DNA of 64,000 nt from Gorillibacterium massiliense (GCF_000455485.1 NZ_CBQR020000061.1:23706-87705), one strand, 5' to 3'; counted from the first letter of the stretch, positions 45,416 through 53,957 are shown. The notes: generated from the letters alone by a model not told the origin. A program made the numbers and translations.

Positions 45416-46183
45416 ATGATTCCATCTTTATTTATCTGTCATGGATCGCCGATGCTGGCATTGGAAGATTCGGAGTACACCCGTTTTTTGGCGGAGGCCG
45501 GGAAAAAATACCGACCAAAGGCCATCGTCATATTTAGCGCCCACTGGGAGGAGCGGCAGACGACCGTCTCTTTTGCGGAGGGGACCCTTGAAACCATCTA
45601 TGATTTTGGCGGATTCCCGGATGAGTTATACCGGCTCACGTACCCTGCGCAAGGATCGCCCGAATTGGCGGAGAAGGTGGAGGAGCGATTCCGGCTTCAT
45701 GGCATCCCAACCAAAAGGGATCATCACCGTGGGCTAGATCATGGGGCGTGGGTCATTTTGCGGCACATGTATCCGGATTCGGATATTCCGGTGGTCAGCG
45801 TGTCGGTCAATCCCTATTTTTCCACGGAGGAGCAGGTCCGCATCGGTGAAGCATTGAAAAGTCTGGGAAACGACGACATCCTCGTGATTGGCAGCGGAGC
45901 ATCGGTGCATAATTTCAATGAAATCAAGTTTCGCCAAGAACAGCCGGAGCCGTGGGCAATGGAATTTGATAGCTGGATTGCCGATAAGGTGGTGAACCGG
46001 GACACGGAAAAACTGCTGCAATACGACCGGTTGGCGCCACACGCACGGCGCGCGGTTCCCCGGGCGGAGCACTTTATCCCGCTGTTTCATGCGTATGGCA
46101 GTTCATCCGGAGCGGAAAAGCCGCAGGTGATTTTCAGCGGTTACCAATTCGGCACGTTCAGCCATTTATGTCTTCAAATGTAA
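45416..46183 (+). CDS. DODA/LigB-type extradiol aromatic ring-opening dioxygenase
   Basis: An enzyme of the LigB superfamily (DODA/YgiD type) that opens catechol-like rings. Metal-site histidines are visible: His9 in ICHGSP, His43 in SAHWEE, His109 in GLDHGAW and His165 in SGASVHN. The 255 residues match the YgiD length. The ATG follows AAGGAGGTAAAAG. It is encoded between DoxX and an NmrA-like reductase, which fits a role in the removal of catechols or quinone precursors. Confidence 0.93.
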   Translation: MIPSLFICHGSPMLALEDSEYTRFLAEAGKKYRPKAIVIFSAHWEERQTTVSFAEGTLETIYDFGGFPDELYRLTYPAQGSPELAEKVEERFRLHGIPTKRDHHRGLDHGAWVILRHMYPDSDIPVVSVSVNPYFSTEEQVRIGEALKSLGNDDILVIGSGASVHNFNEIKFRQEQPEPWAMEFDSWIADKVVNRDTEKLLQYDRLAPHARRAVPRAEHFIPLFHAYGSSSGAEKPQVIFSGYQFGTFSHLCLQM

Positions 46184-46212
46184 CGAAATAGAAGAAAGAA
46201 AGGGTGTTTATT

Positions 46213-47070
46213 GTGAAACTATTGGTAACCGGAGCAACCGGTCATTTAGGAGCTTTGACTGTCGAATATTTATTGAAGTTAGTACCGGCAGAGGAGATTG
46301 CGGTAAGCGTCCGCGATCCGAAAAAAGCGGAGAAGCTGCAAGCTCTGGGCATTGATGTGCGCTACGGCGACTACCATCATCCGGAGTCTTTGGATGCGGC
46401 CTTCTCCGGGATCAACCGGCTTTTACTTATCTCCACCTCCGATATGAACGATCGGGTGGGGCAGCATAAGGCGGCCATCAAAGCCGCGAAGGATGCGAAG
46501 GTGGAGTTTATTGTTTACACCAGCGCGCCGAATGCAGAGGAAAGTGGGTTGGCTCTGGCCCCGGATCATCGGGAGACAGAGAGAGCCATCAAGGAGTCGG
46601 GTATTCCATACTCGATTTTGCGCAACAACTGGTACTTGGAAAACGAGCTGGGGACGATTCAAGCCGTTTCCCAAGGAGCGCCTTGGGTTACATCCGCAGG
46701 CGGGGGAAAAGTCGGCTGGGCGGGACGTCGGGATTATGCGGAAGCGGCAGCGAAGGTATTGGCTGGGGAAGGACATGGCAACACCGTTTACGAATTGTCC
46801 GGCAAGCCGCTGACCCAGGATGAGCTGGCTTCAATCGTTGCCGGCGTCATCGGACGCGACGTTCCAGTCCAGCATGTGGATGATGAAACATACGGAAAGA
46901 TCATGAAAGACGCAGGCGTCCCGGAAGCGATGATCCCCTTTGTCGTCGACATCCAAAAAGGAATCCGCGAGGGCTATCTGGACGTGGAGAGCGATGATTT
47001 TGCAAAGGTGTTGGGCCGTCCAGTCACTCCGCTTGCCGAAATCCTGCGGGAGATATTGCCGCAAGGTTAA
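46213..47070 (+). CDS. NmrA/SDR-type NAD(P)H quinone oxidoreductase-like protein
   Basis: A 285-residue atypical short-chain dehydrogenase of the NmrA group, resembling QorB/YtfG quinone reductases. The nucleotide-binding motif VTGATGHLG begins at residue 5, followed by SVRDPKKAEKL, a segment that selects NADPH, and the substrate-side motif LRNNWYLEN. The GTG at 46213 has GAAAGGG 11 bases upstream; the GTG at 46204 is too close. The downstream end of the HxlR-linked module: reduction of quinones would protect thiols. Confidence 0.9.
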   Translation: MKLLVTGATGHLGALTVEYLLKLVPAEEIAVSVRDPKKAEKLQALGIDVRYGDYHHPESLDAAFSGINRLLLISTSDMNDRVGQHKAAIKAAKDAKVEFIVYTSAPNAEESGLALAPDHRETERAIKESGIPYSILRNNWYLENELGTIQAVSQGAPWVTSAGGGKVGWAGRRDYAEAAAKVLAGEGHGNTVYELSGKPLTQDELASIVAGVIGRDVPVQHVDDETYGKIMKDAGVPEAMIPFVVDIQKGIREGYLDVESDDFAKVLGRPVTPLAEILREILPQG

Positions 47071-47127
47071 TGGTGTGAACGATGCAAGATGAAACGGTTG
47101 GATCAAGAGTAACCATTTGATAAAAAC

Positions 47128-47174
47128 AGGCGGTTTAGGAGCCATCCCGGCTTCGAGACCGTCTTTTCATTTTT
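47128..47174 (+). terminator. Intrinsic terminator after the reductase gene
   Basis: GGCGGTTTAGGAGCC / GGCTTCGAGACCGTC pair with mismatches around a short loop and are followed by a T-rich run. Confidence 0.65.
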
Positions 47175-47209
47175 TTCTTGGTATAATGGCGAGACAAGGA
47201 GGCTTGGCC

Positions 47210-47899
47210 ATGAAAAAACGAATCGGCATCCTGCACGCCCATTATTCCAATATTGCTTATATCGAAGAAGCATTGACGGGCTGCGACGTGGAACTGCTTC
47301 ATTTTGTCGACCCGGGACTTGTTTATCGGGTTGGGTCGGACGAGTCGTTTAGTGAGGAACAAGCCGCGGAAAAAGTTAACCGGCAGGTAGAATGGATCGC
47401 TGCGTGCCATGTGGACATCATTCTCATCACGTGCACCAACTATATTGCTTTGCTTCAGGAAGATCAGCTTGCCTTTAAGGTGCCGCCAATCGTTAAGATT
47501 GATGAACCTTTTTTTGAGAAGATCATCTCGCTGGAGGAGCCGCAGATCCTGCTTTTTACGAATCCCGCAACGGTGGAGGGGACGATGAACAGGCTGTGCC
47601 AATATGCAAAGGCAAACGGGAAGTCGCCGCAGATCGAAGCGAGGATCATCGGAGATGCGTTTCAGCTTGTCATGCAGGGCAAGAAAGAGCAAACTCATAG
47701 AATCATGACGGATTACATAAGAACGCTGCTGGAATCGGAGTCCGGCAAAGCCAATGCGGTGTCCGTCGCCCAGCTTTCTATGGTTGGCGCCGCCAGGGCG
47801 ATAACCGCAGAATACGGCTTTTCCGTTCAAGACCCGCTAGCTCCTCTTGCGGCGCATTTGAGGACTTTATTGCAGCATGATACGGATGAAGCGCTATAG
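47210..47899 (+). CDS. Asp/Glu racemase-superfamily-like protein
   Basis: A 229-residue protein that resembles the Asp/Glu/hydantoin racemase superfamily: an N-terminal strand GILHAHYSN, and a first catalytic-type cysteine in LITCTNYIA. The second catalytic cysteine that racemases use is not obvious; the corresponding stretch reads SVAQLSMVGA. It may therefore be a decarboxylase-, isomerase- or binding-type member. The ATG at 47210 follows AAGGAGG; the ATG at 47117 lies across the upstream terminator. The WYL regulator gene starts 30 bp downstream. Confidence 0.7.
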   Translation: MKKRIGILHAHYSNIAYIEEALTGCDVELLHFVDPGLVYRVGSDESFSEEQAAEKVNRQVEWIAACHVDIILITCTNYIALLQEDQLAFKVPPIVKIDEPFFEKIISLEEPQILLFTNPATVEGTMNRLCQYAKANGKSPQIEARIIGDAFQLVMQGKKEQTHRIMTDYIRTLLESESGKANAVSVAQLSMVGAARAITAEYGFSVQDPLAPLAAHLRTLLQHDTDEAL

Positions 47900-47929
47900 A
47901 GGAAGATCAGGTGGAAGGGGGAGTGCAGG

Positions 47930-48877
47930 ATGCCTAAATCCAAGCGTTTGCTGGAATTGATGATGACGGTCAACCGAAAAAGGCGTTTCAAGGTGCAGGA
48001 GCTTGCCGACGAATTCGGCGTATCCAAGCGGACTATTTTACGGGATTTGCAGGAACTGAGCGAACTGGGCGTTCCACTTTATTCGGAGGTAGGGCCTAAC
48101 GGGGGATATCAGGTGATCCGCGAGCGGGTGCTCCCGCCTATCGCCTTTACAGAAGAGGAGGCAGTGGCGATGTTCTTTGCCGTGCACGCTCTGCGTCATT
48201 ACTCCTCGCTGCCCTTTGAAGCGGAGTCCGCCTCTGCTTTGAGCAAGTTCTATCTTCATATGCCCGGAGACGTGCGGGACCGGATCGACAGCATGAAAAA
48301 CCGGGTCGACTTCCTGACGCCGACCAGGCGGGATGATGCTCCATGCCTCGCAATCCTTCTCGATGCGGCGGTGCGGCAAAACGTGCTCTCCATTACGTAT
48401 GGTACGAAGGGGGAGGAGGCTAGCTGCCGGCAGATTCAACCGGTCAGTCTTTATGCGAGTAATGGGTATTGGTACTGCAAAGCCTACTGCTTTTTGCGTA
48501 AAGAGCTCCGCGTGTTCCGCTGCGACCGGATTCACAACGCGGAAGCGGACATGTCCGGCATCCAACCGCTGATCTTGAGCGACGTTAATCTTGATGAGCG
48601 TGCGATTACAGAAGGGAAAGAGCCGGTGCGGCTTCGCGCAGCGTTGAGCCGGGAGGGCGTGCAACGCTGCGAAGCCGAACTGTGGCTTGCTCCCATGCTG
48701 CAAGTGCGCGAAGACGGAACCGGCTCCATTGATGCCGATGTGTCCAGCAGCGACATTCCATTTTATGCGGAGTTTTTCATCGCATTAGGAACGAGAGCTA
48801 CTCTGGAGGAACCGGCGGAATTGAAGGATGCGATCCTGCAGAAGCTAAACGAACAGCTTGCCCGGTATCAAGGTTAA
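47930..48877 (+). CDS. WYL-domain transcriptional regulator (YafY type)
   Basis: A 315-residue regulator with an N-terminal winged helix (about residues 5-60, KVQELADEFGVSKRTILRDL) and a C-terminal WYL domain (about 140-215, ITYGTKGEE, YASNGYWYCKAYC with the WYC version of the motif), ending in a WCX-type extension. Such proteins bind small ligands or nucleotides and regulate metabolism, DNA repair or phage defence. No defence genes are adjacent. The ATG follows GGGGGAG. Its 3' end overlaps the convergent VOC gene by 4 bp. Confidence 0.9.
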   Translation: MPKSKRLLELMMTVNRKRRFKVQELADEFGVSKRTILRDLQELSELGVPLYSEVGPNGGYQVIRERVLPPIAFTEEEAVAMFFAVHALRHYSSLPFEAESASALSKFYLHMPGDVRDRIDSMKNRVDFLTPTRRDDAPCLAILLDAAVRQNVLSITYGTKGEEASCRQIQPVSLYASNGYWYCKAYCFLRKELRVFRCDRIHNAEADMSGIQPLILSDVNLDERAITEGKEPVRLRAALSREGVQRCEAELWLAPMLQVREDGTGSIDADVSSSDIPFYAEFFIALGTRATLEEPAELKDAILQKLNEQLARYQG

Positions 48878-49287
48878 GCGGGCCTGCGGGTAAAAAGTTG
48901 GAAAACTACTCCGAATTTGTCGGCGACAATGCCGTAGAGTGGGCTGAAATGAATGGCTTTCAAGGGAAGGATCACCTTTCCGTCTTGCCGCAAAACCTCG
49001 AATATCTGCCGCGTCCTGTCGGCATCTGGAATCGTTATGCAGATTTGCAACCCATTGCCGCTCTGCACCGTTTCCCCAGGAAATGAGTCGTAAACGAACA
49101 ACTGGGAGTCTCCAACGCTCAAAATGGAGTGGGAGATGCGGGCTTTGGCGGCTTCCGGTACGGGGTCCGGCCCTTCTCCGTAGGTTTGCTTGAAAACAAC
49201 TTTTGCATCCAACGTTTCTGCATAAAATCGGATGGCTTCGTCTGCCGTTCCGTCCAGCAGGATTTGCGGGGTTAATTGCAGCGTCAT
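48874..49287 (-). CDS. VOC-superfamily protein, PhnB-like
   Basis: A 137-residue protein of the vicinal oxygen chelate superfamily with PhnB/glyoxalase-like pattern: TPQILLDGTADEAIRFY, then ISHSILSVGDSQLFVYD, and the terminal YGIVADKFGVVFQLF. The metal-binding residues are not clearly conserved. The ATG at 49287 has AGAGGAG 9 bases upstream; the GTG at 49296 is inside that site. Its end overlaps the WYL regulator gene by 4 bp, tail to tail. Confidence 0.88.
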   Translation of the reverse strand: MTLQLTPQILLDGTADEAIRFYAETLDAKVVFKQTYGEGPDPVPEAAKARISHSILSVGDSQLFVYDSFPGETVQSGNGLQICITIPDADRTRQIFEVLRQDGKVILPLKAIHFSPLYGIVADKFGVVFQLFTRRPA

Positions 49288-49358
49288 CGTTATCACTCCT
49301 CTTTTTGTTTGGGATCGTCTCCCTTAATCGGGATTGGTTTCATTGTATCGTTCAATCG

Positions 49359-49373
49359 TGACAGGTTCTGTCA
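49359..49373. promoter_or_regulatory. Perfect inverted repeat before the VOC gene
   Basis: TGACAG-GTT-CTGTCA is a perfect 6-bp inverted repeat 72 bp upstream of the VOC start, at the distance of an operator. A hairpin AAAGCACC / GGTGC..CTTT at 49397-49421, with a T run on the minus strand, lies further upstream and could end a short minus-strand RNA. Confidence 0.4.
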
Positions 49374-49506
49374 TAGAATAAATTCTTTACACAACAAAAA
49401 GCACCTAACCGGGTGCGCTTTGTTTCGTCAAGAGATGACCTCTCCGCAAACCCAACGTCGCGATTAATAATGACAGTGCGGAATTCCACGAAATGGAATG
49501 AAAGCT

Positions 49507-49536
49507 TTGACAATAGGGAATCAAGCATGCTATGTT
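49507..49536 (+). promoter_or_regulatory. Promoter of the ybjQ-type gene
   Basis: TTGACA (49507-49512), 18 bases, TATGTT (49531-49536); the start codon follows 31 bp later with GGGAGG. Confidence 0.65.
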
Positions 49537-49566
49537 CAGTGCATATATCGCAGGGAGGTTTATTAG

Positions 49567-49887
49567 ATGATTGTTGTGACGACGGAAAATATCGTAGGGT
49601 ACCGGGTTGATCGCGTCATCGGGCAAACTTTTGGAGTAGTCGTAAGAAGCCGGGGGATTGGCGGAAATTTGGCGGCAGGGCTCCGCAGCATTGTGGGCGG
49701 GGAAATCAAGGAGTACACGGAAATGATCGAGGATGCCCGCAAGACGGCCATCGATCGGATGACGCAAAACGCTCATGCCATGGGGGCTAACGCCATCGTG
49801 ATGATGCGTTTCGATTCCGGCGAGATCGGTCAATCGATGTCCGAAATTGTGGCATACGGAACTGCCGTTGTGGCTGAAAAGATCTAA
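49567..49887 (+). CDS. YbjQ/UPF0145-family protein
   Basis: A 106-residue protein of the YbjQ family (heavy-metal-binding domain name), with the N-terminal TTENIVGYRV, the middle SIVGGEIKEYTEMIEDAR and the conserved end GANAIVMMRFD. Members form pentamers; the metal role is inferred from the fold and not tested. The ATG follows GGGAGG. A small membrane protein is encoded 2 bp downstream, so the two are translated from one transcript. Confidence 0.92.
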   Translation: MIVVTTENIVGYRVDRVIGQTFGVVVRSRGIGGNLAAGLRSIVGGEIKEYTEMIEDARKTAIDRMTQNAHAMGANAIVMMRFDSGEIGQSMSEIVAYGTAVVAEKI

Positions 49888-49889
49888 CA

Positions 49890-50135
49890 ATGTGGAAAAT
49901 ACTGGGCGTTTATGCCGGCATTCAGATTTTTGCGGTAATCGTCATTATCATTGCCATACTTAGCACGGTTGTCATCCGACGGAACCGTCTGAATAATGCA
50001 ACGCACCAGCCTCCTCCGGGTTTTCAAAGGACGGATGAAATCTTTATTGACCCGACAACGGGCATCCGGCAGCAGGTATGGTTTAACCCGTACAGCGGCG
50101 AACGGTTTTATCAAAGTACGGATACGAAAAGATAA
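49890..50135 (+). CDS. Small membrane protein co-transcribed with ybjQ
   Basis: An 81-residue protein with one N-terminal membrane segment (residues about 4-27) and a hydrophilic, Pro- and Gln-rich tail with TDEIFIDPTTGIRQQVWFNP, a pattern common in small proteins next to YbjQ in Bacillales. Its ATG lies 2 bases after the ybjQ stop. A terminator follows at 50168. Function unknown. Confidence 0.78.
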   Translation: MWKILGVYAGIQIFAVIVIIIAILSTVVIRRNRLNNATHQPPPGFQRTDEIFIDPTTGIRQQVWFNPYSGERFYQSTDTKR

Positions 50136-50167
50136 TCCCGCTAAGGGATAAATTACGGGTTCAGTCA

Positions 50168-50199
50168 AACACTCCTTCAGGTTTTGGGAGTGTTTTTCT
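50168..50199 (+). terminator. Intrinsic terminator after the ybjQ pair
   Basis: AACACTCC / GGGAGTGTT (50168-50175 and 50186-50194) followed by TTTCT. Confidence 0.83.
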
Positions 50200-50232
50200 A
50201 TGGTATTATGGGATTATTAACCTATTAAAGGA

Positions 50233-52458
50233 ATGAAACCATTGAAGCGAGTAAAGAGATTAACATTCTCCATTTCAATCCTTACAATTATGGTTCTTTT
50301 GAGTTCCTGTTCAAATGTATTTAGCGAAATGAATAATCAAATTACCCTTGAAAATGACCTTTCAACGAATAACGAGAAGGGTATGGAATTGATGAACAAA
50401 GGAGAATACGAGGGAGCCAGATTCTATTTTAATAAAGCATTGGATAGCGTATATGAATTAGACCCGAGCTTGAAGACGATAACGAAGGAAAAGAAGGCGC
50501 CTATAAACAGGGATTCCCCGCTTAATAACTTGAGTTGGGCATACAATGAGTTGGGCGAGTTCGAGAAAAGTTTGGAATATATCAAAAAGTCTTTGCTTAT
50601 CCTTCCAAACACGGATGTGGAGTACGTAAATGAAGGAAATGCTTATTACGGATTGAACCAGTTTGATTCGGCTCTAATTGACTACGATAAGGCCATCGCA
50701 CTAAATGCAAACGATAAAAGCGCTTATTACGGCAAGGGTATGGTCGCCTATGATAGTCATAAATACGAGGAGGCTGTCAAACAGTTCGATAAATACCTCT
50801 CGCTTGATGAGAATGACACTGATGCGCTGCTAAAGATAGCCTATTCTCATTTGAATCTTGACGAAGTCTTGAAAGCACAGACCTATGCGAATCTGTATGT
50901 CCAAAAACTGCCGGATGCTTATGAAGGCTACAAGCTGCGGGCGGACATTGTCAATCACAAGGGCAACTATGAAATAACGAAAGAATATTATCAGACGGTC
51001 GCAGAGAAATTTCCCGACAATCCGGAAGCGCAGAAACTGCTGGGCGAACTCTATTATGAAAACAAGCGTTATGACCAGTCGATCGATCATTTCAATAAAC
51101 TTCTGGCAAAGCATCCGGATGATATGGATCTTTACGATTGGATCATGGATAACGAAGTCGCAAAAGGTGATTTTGAGAGTCTTCACAAGACTTGTGAAAA
51201 AGCAGCCAAACAAGACGGAACCAATCCAGACTTGTACACCAAAGTGGGGAATCTCTACCTAAATAACGGATATTACAGAGAATCAGTCGACTATTTTTCC
51301 AAGGCGATCATGCATGGCAAGTCTGATGAGAAAACTTATACGATAAAGCTGAAAGCCTTGTATCTGAGTAAGAAAAACACGCAGTGCGTTGAATTCGGCA
51401 AGACGGCTAAGAATTCACTTTCTTCTATATCTACTTCAGATATTGACTGGTATATGGGAAAGTGTAATTTTGAATTGGGCAACTATCAGGATGCGGCAGC
51501 GAATTTCATCGATGCGACGATTATCGATCCCAAAGATGACGAAGCCTTTTCCGACTTGGCCTTTACTTATTTCTCACTAGGAAATTATAAATTGGCAAAG
51601 GATTACAGTTCCAAAAGTCTAGATTTGAACACGGAAAATGCATTGGCATTGTACGTCAAGAATGGATTGGTAGAGAAGGAACTGCCTCTCGGCCAACAGG
51701 TGAAAAAGTTTTTTACCGATCATTATTTATATGCAGACAGCATGGACGACCTGGATCAATCGTTAGCCAGGCTGGATGATGCGAATATTTCCGTTCAAGA
51801 GATCGCAAACGTGATAGACAAAGCGAAAAAGAAAGACGACATTTTCACATTTACCGTATATGGCGATGAGTATGACCGTTTGCAAAAGGAGAGCGAGCAT
51901 GATCTAACTTATAAAGAGGAAGGCGGAATTTGTTATTTTCGGATCAACACGTTTGCGATCAATACGGACGATAAATTTATCGATGCGCTTGATAGCATTC
52001 CGGATAAAGAAAGCAAGGTTTTAGTCATCGACTTGCGCGGCAATTCGGGAGGCTTGTCTGACAGCTCAAACCATATCCTGGATGCGCTTCTGCCGAATCT
52101 CGTAACAAGTACGCTGATCTATAAAGATGGATATACCGACAGTTACTATTCTGACGCTTCCCAAACGAAGTTTAAGAAGATTGATATTTTGATAGATGAA
52201 AATACGGCAAGCGCGTCGGAACTGCTGGCCTTAGGCTTAAAAACGTACTTGAAAAATGTTACGGTTATTGGACGCGACTCCTTCGGAAAAGGGGTAGGCC
52301 AGCAAGTTTTTGAGGATAAGAAAAACAAACTCATGGTATTCGTCGTTAGTTTCTATTGGAACGTCAAGCAAACCAACATTATGAACGAACACGTGAAGCC
52401 GGATATCTATATCAAAGGAAATGACTTGGCAAGCTTCATGAAGGCGGTCAAATCTTGA
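50233..52458 (+). CDS. TPR-repeat lipoprotein fused to an S41-type protease domain
   Basis: A 741-residue lipoprotein. The signal peptide ends in LSSC; residues about 45-480 are tandem tetratricopeptide repeats (for example AYNELGEFEKSLEY, ALIDYDKAIALN, YFSLGNYKLAKDY); residues about 560-735 form an S41 (tail-specific protease) domain with DLRGNSGG, the serine motif NTASASE (Ser660 or Ser662) and Lys686 in FGKGVGQ. No PDZ domain is visible. The catalytic pair seems intact. The base composition is clearly more AT-rich than its neighbours, which hints at acquisition. The start, a codon at 50233, lies in a weak ribosome binding context (AAAGGAATG). It overlaps the frame upstream of the GNAT gene by 4 bp. 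Confidence 0.85.
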   Translation: MKPLKRVKRLTFSISILTIMVLLSSCSNVFSEMNNQITLENDLSTNNEKGMELMNKGEYEGARFYFNKALDSVYELDPSLKTITKEKKAPINRDSPLNNLSWAYNELGEFEKSLEYIKKSLLILPNTDVEYVNEGNAYYGLNQFDSALIDYDKAIALNANDKSAYYGKGMVAYDSHKYEEAVKQFDKYLSLDENDTDALLKIAYSHLNLDEVLKAQTYANLYVQKLPDAYEGYKLRADIVNHKGNYEITKEYYQTVAEKFPDNPEAQKLLGELYYENKRYDQSIDHFNKLLAKHPDDMDLYDWIMDNEVAKGDFESLHKTCEKAAKQDGTNPDLYTKVGNLYLNNGYYRESVDYFSKAIMHGKSDEKTYTIKLKALYLSKKNTQCVEFGKTAKNSLSSISTSDIDWYMGKCNFELGNYQDAAANFIDATIIDPKDDEAFSDLAFTYFSLGNYKLAKDYSSKSLDLNTENALALYVKNGLVEKELPLGQQVKKFFTDHYLYADSMDDLDQSLARLDDANISVQEIANVIDKAKKKDDIFTFTVYGDEYDRLQKESEHDLTYKEEGGICYFRINTFAINTDDKFIDALDSIPDKESKVLVIDLRGNSGGLSDSSNHILDALLPNLVTSTLIYKDGYTDSYYSDASQTKFKKIDILIDENTASASELLALGLKTYLKNVTVIGRDSFGKGVGQQVFEDKKNKLMVFVVSFYWNVKQTNIMNEHVKPDIYIKGNDLASFMKAVKS

Positions 52459-52490
52459 TCAGTGCAGGCAAAAGGGAGGATGGCTATTTC

Positions 52491-53399
52491 ATGGACATAA
52501 AAGCGTTAACTCCGGATAGGGTTGCGGATTTCGTAGCCTATTGCAGGAAGCATCGGCCCGAAGTGGATGATTCGTTTTTGTATGACGAGGACTTGCATGC
52601 ATTTGAGCCGAACGTTGAAAATCCGACTTCTATTGCAGTGAACGATCAGGATGAGATTATCGCGGTGGCATCATTGATTGTGGATGATTATAACCGGAAA
52701 GGCCGCAAAGCGCGGTTTCGCATCTTCCATTCGGAATCGGAGGATAATGCCGTCTACGGAAAGCTGATGGAGGAAGTCGTAAAGATTACCGTCGGTTTGG
52801 ACTATGTCTTTCTGTTCGTGCCCGTGGTTAATGATAAGCTGACGGCAGCCGTGGAAAAGTTGAGGTTTCAAATGGATCGGTATTCTTTTCTGCTGGTTCG
52901 GGAAGATTTGGACGTGCCGGATGTTCGATGGCCCGAGAATTTCACACTTCGGCCTTTGGTACGGGAGAGAGATGAACAAGTCTGGTGCGAGGTGCGCAAC
53001 GCGGCGTTTGCCACACTGAAGGGCAGCGAAACTCCGATTACGTCCGATATGGTGTCCAAAATGACAAAGGCAGATGACTACTTGGACGGCGGCATGATAA
53101 TTCTCTATCACGGCGATATTCCCGTTGGATTGGTTCGGTGCGCGGACGATGATTTTGAAGGCGCGACTATCATGAATATCGGTCCCCTTGCGATCATACC
53201 GGAGTATCAGGGGCATGGATTGGGGAGAGGTTTGCTGCGGGCGGCATTGGCGTTTGCTCGGAATCAGGGGTACAACCGGACGGTTCTGTGTGTTAATGCG
53301 GATAACGAAAGGGCGAAGGCGCTGTATCTTCAGGAAGGCTTCAAACAGGTGGAGGCTGTAGCCTGCTATCAGTATGATTTGCTTGAACTTCTAGAGTGA
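52491..53399 (+). CDS. Protein with two GNAT acetyltransferase domains
   Basis: A 302-residue protein with two GNAT folds in tandem. The C-terminal one (about 150-300) is well formed: IGPLAIIPEYQGHGLGRGLL is the acetyl-CoA-binding segment and ALYLQEGF the C-terminal motif. The N-terminal one is degenerate. This domain layout resembles mycothiol synthase, but Firmicutes make bacillithiol, so the substrate is open. The ATG at 52491 follows GGGAGGATGG; the upstream ATG at 52455 overlaps the protease gene. Confidence 0.85.
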   Translation: MDIKALTPDRVADFVAYCRKHRPEVDDSFLYDEDLHAFEPNVENPTSIAVNDQDEIIAVASLIVDDYNRKGRKARFRIFHSESEDNAVYGKLMEEVVKITVGLDYVFLFVPVVNDKLTAAVEKLRFQMDRYSFLLVREDLDVPDVRWPENFTLRPLVRERDEQVWCEVRNAAFATLKGSETPITSDMVSKMTKADDYLDGGMIILYHGDIPVGLVRCADDDFEGATIMNIGPLAIIPEYQGHGLGRGLLRAALAFARNQGYNRTVLCVNADNERAKALYLQEGFKQVEAVACYQYDLLELLE

Positions 53400-53429
53400 A
53401 TTCATTACCATGAGATGGAAACGTAAAAA

Positions 53430-53540
53430 CACGGTCTGGTTGGTAGTCCAGACGCATGGCAGCCTAACGTTCGGCTGAGAGCCATGTCAGTATCCTTCCC
53501 CCTCGGGATGTCCGTCGTTTCGGATATGAAGAGGGGAGTT
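53430..53540 (+). promoter_or_regulatory. yjdF-type leader RNA (candidate azaaromatic riboswitch)
   Basis: Three hairpins precede the yjdF start: GTCTGG / CCAGAC (53434-53453), CATGGC-AGCC / GGCT-GCCATG (53455-53486), and a long one with CCCCCTC (53498-53504) paired to GAGGGGAG (53531-53538) around ATGTCCG / CGGATAT. The last arm contains the Shine-Dalgarno sequence of yjdF, so folding would hide it. The yjdF motif is a known riboswitch class upstream of yjdF genes in Firmicutes that binds azaaromatic compounds and controls translation. I recognise the context and the SD-masking stem but could not check the class consensus. Confidence 0.7.
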
Positions 53541-53546
53541 TCATTT

Positions 53547-53957
53547 ATGAAGCTTACGGTTTATCACGATGGTCAGTTTTGGGTTGGCATTCTGGAAGAG
53601 CAGCTTGGAGAAAAGCTGAAGGCGGCGCGGTATGTGTTTGGCGCTGAGCCCCGGGATGAGGAAGTGCTTCAATGGGTTCGCAGCCAAATGTGTAGCCTTA
53701 TGGAGGGCCTATCGCAACAGGTGGAGGTCAAAGCACCGAAAACCGGCAGGATCAGTCCGAAACGGTTAGCCCGCCAGGCTGCGGAGGAAACGAAAAAGCA
53801 TGGCGTTTCGACGTTTGCTCAAGCTGCTATGAAACTGGAGTATGAGCAGCGCAAGCTGGAGAAGTCGGCAGCCTCCAAGGAAAAGCGGGAAGAGGAGCAG
53901 GAGCGCCGGCGGCTCTTAAAAGTGGCCAAAGCAAAAGAAAAGCATCGCGGGCATTAG
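53547..53957 (+). CDS. yjdF: YjdF-family protein
   Basis: A 136-residue protein of the YjdF (DUF2992) family. The N-terminal region MKLTVYHDGQFWVGILE with RYVFGAEPRDEEVLQWV is the conserved core; the tail (about 75-136) is a very charged Lys/Glu/Arg helix. Its function is unknown; the family is linked to resistance to azaaromatic compounds through the riboswitch class. The ATG at 53547 is six bases after GAGGGGAG, which is also the 3' arm of the leader hairpin. A terminator follows at 53964. Confidence 0.9.
   Translation: MKLTVYHDGQFWVGILEEQLGEKLKAARYVFGAEPRDEEVLQWVRSQMCSLMEGLSQQVEVKAPKTGRISPKRLARQAAEETKKHGVSTFAQAAMKLEYEQRKLEKSAASKEKREEEQERRRLLKVAKAKEKHRGH

Noticed and set aside
47930-48877. 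WYL regulator as marker of a phage-defence island
   Set aside because: Neighbours are a racemase-like protein, a VOC protein and YbjQ; no nuclease, methylase or other defence gene is present.
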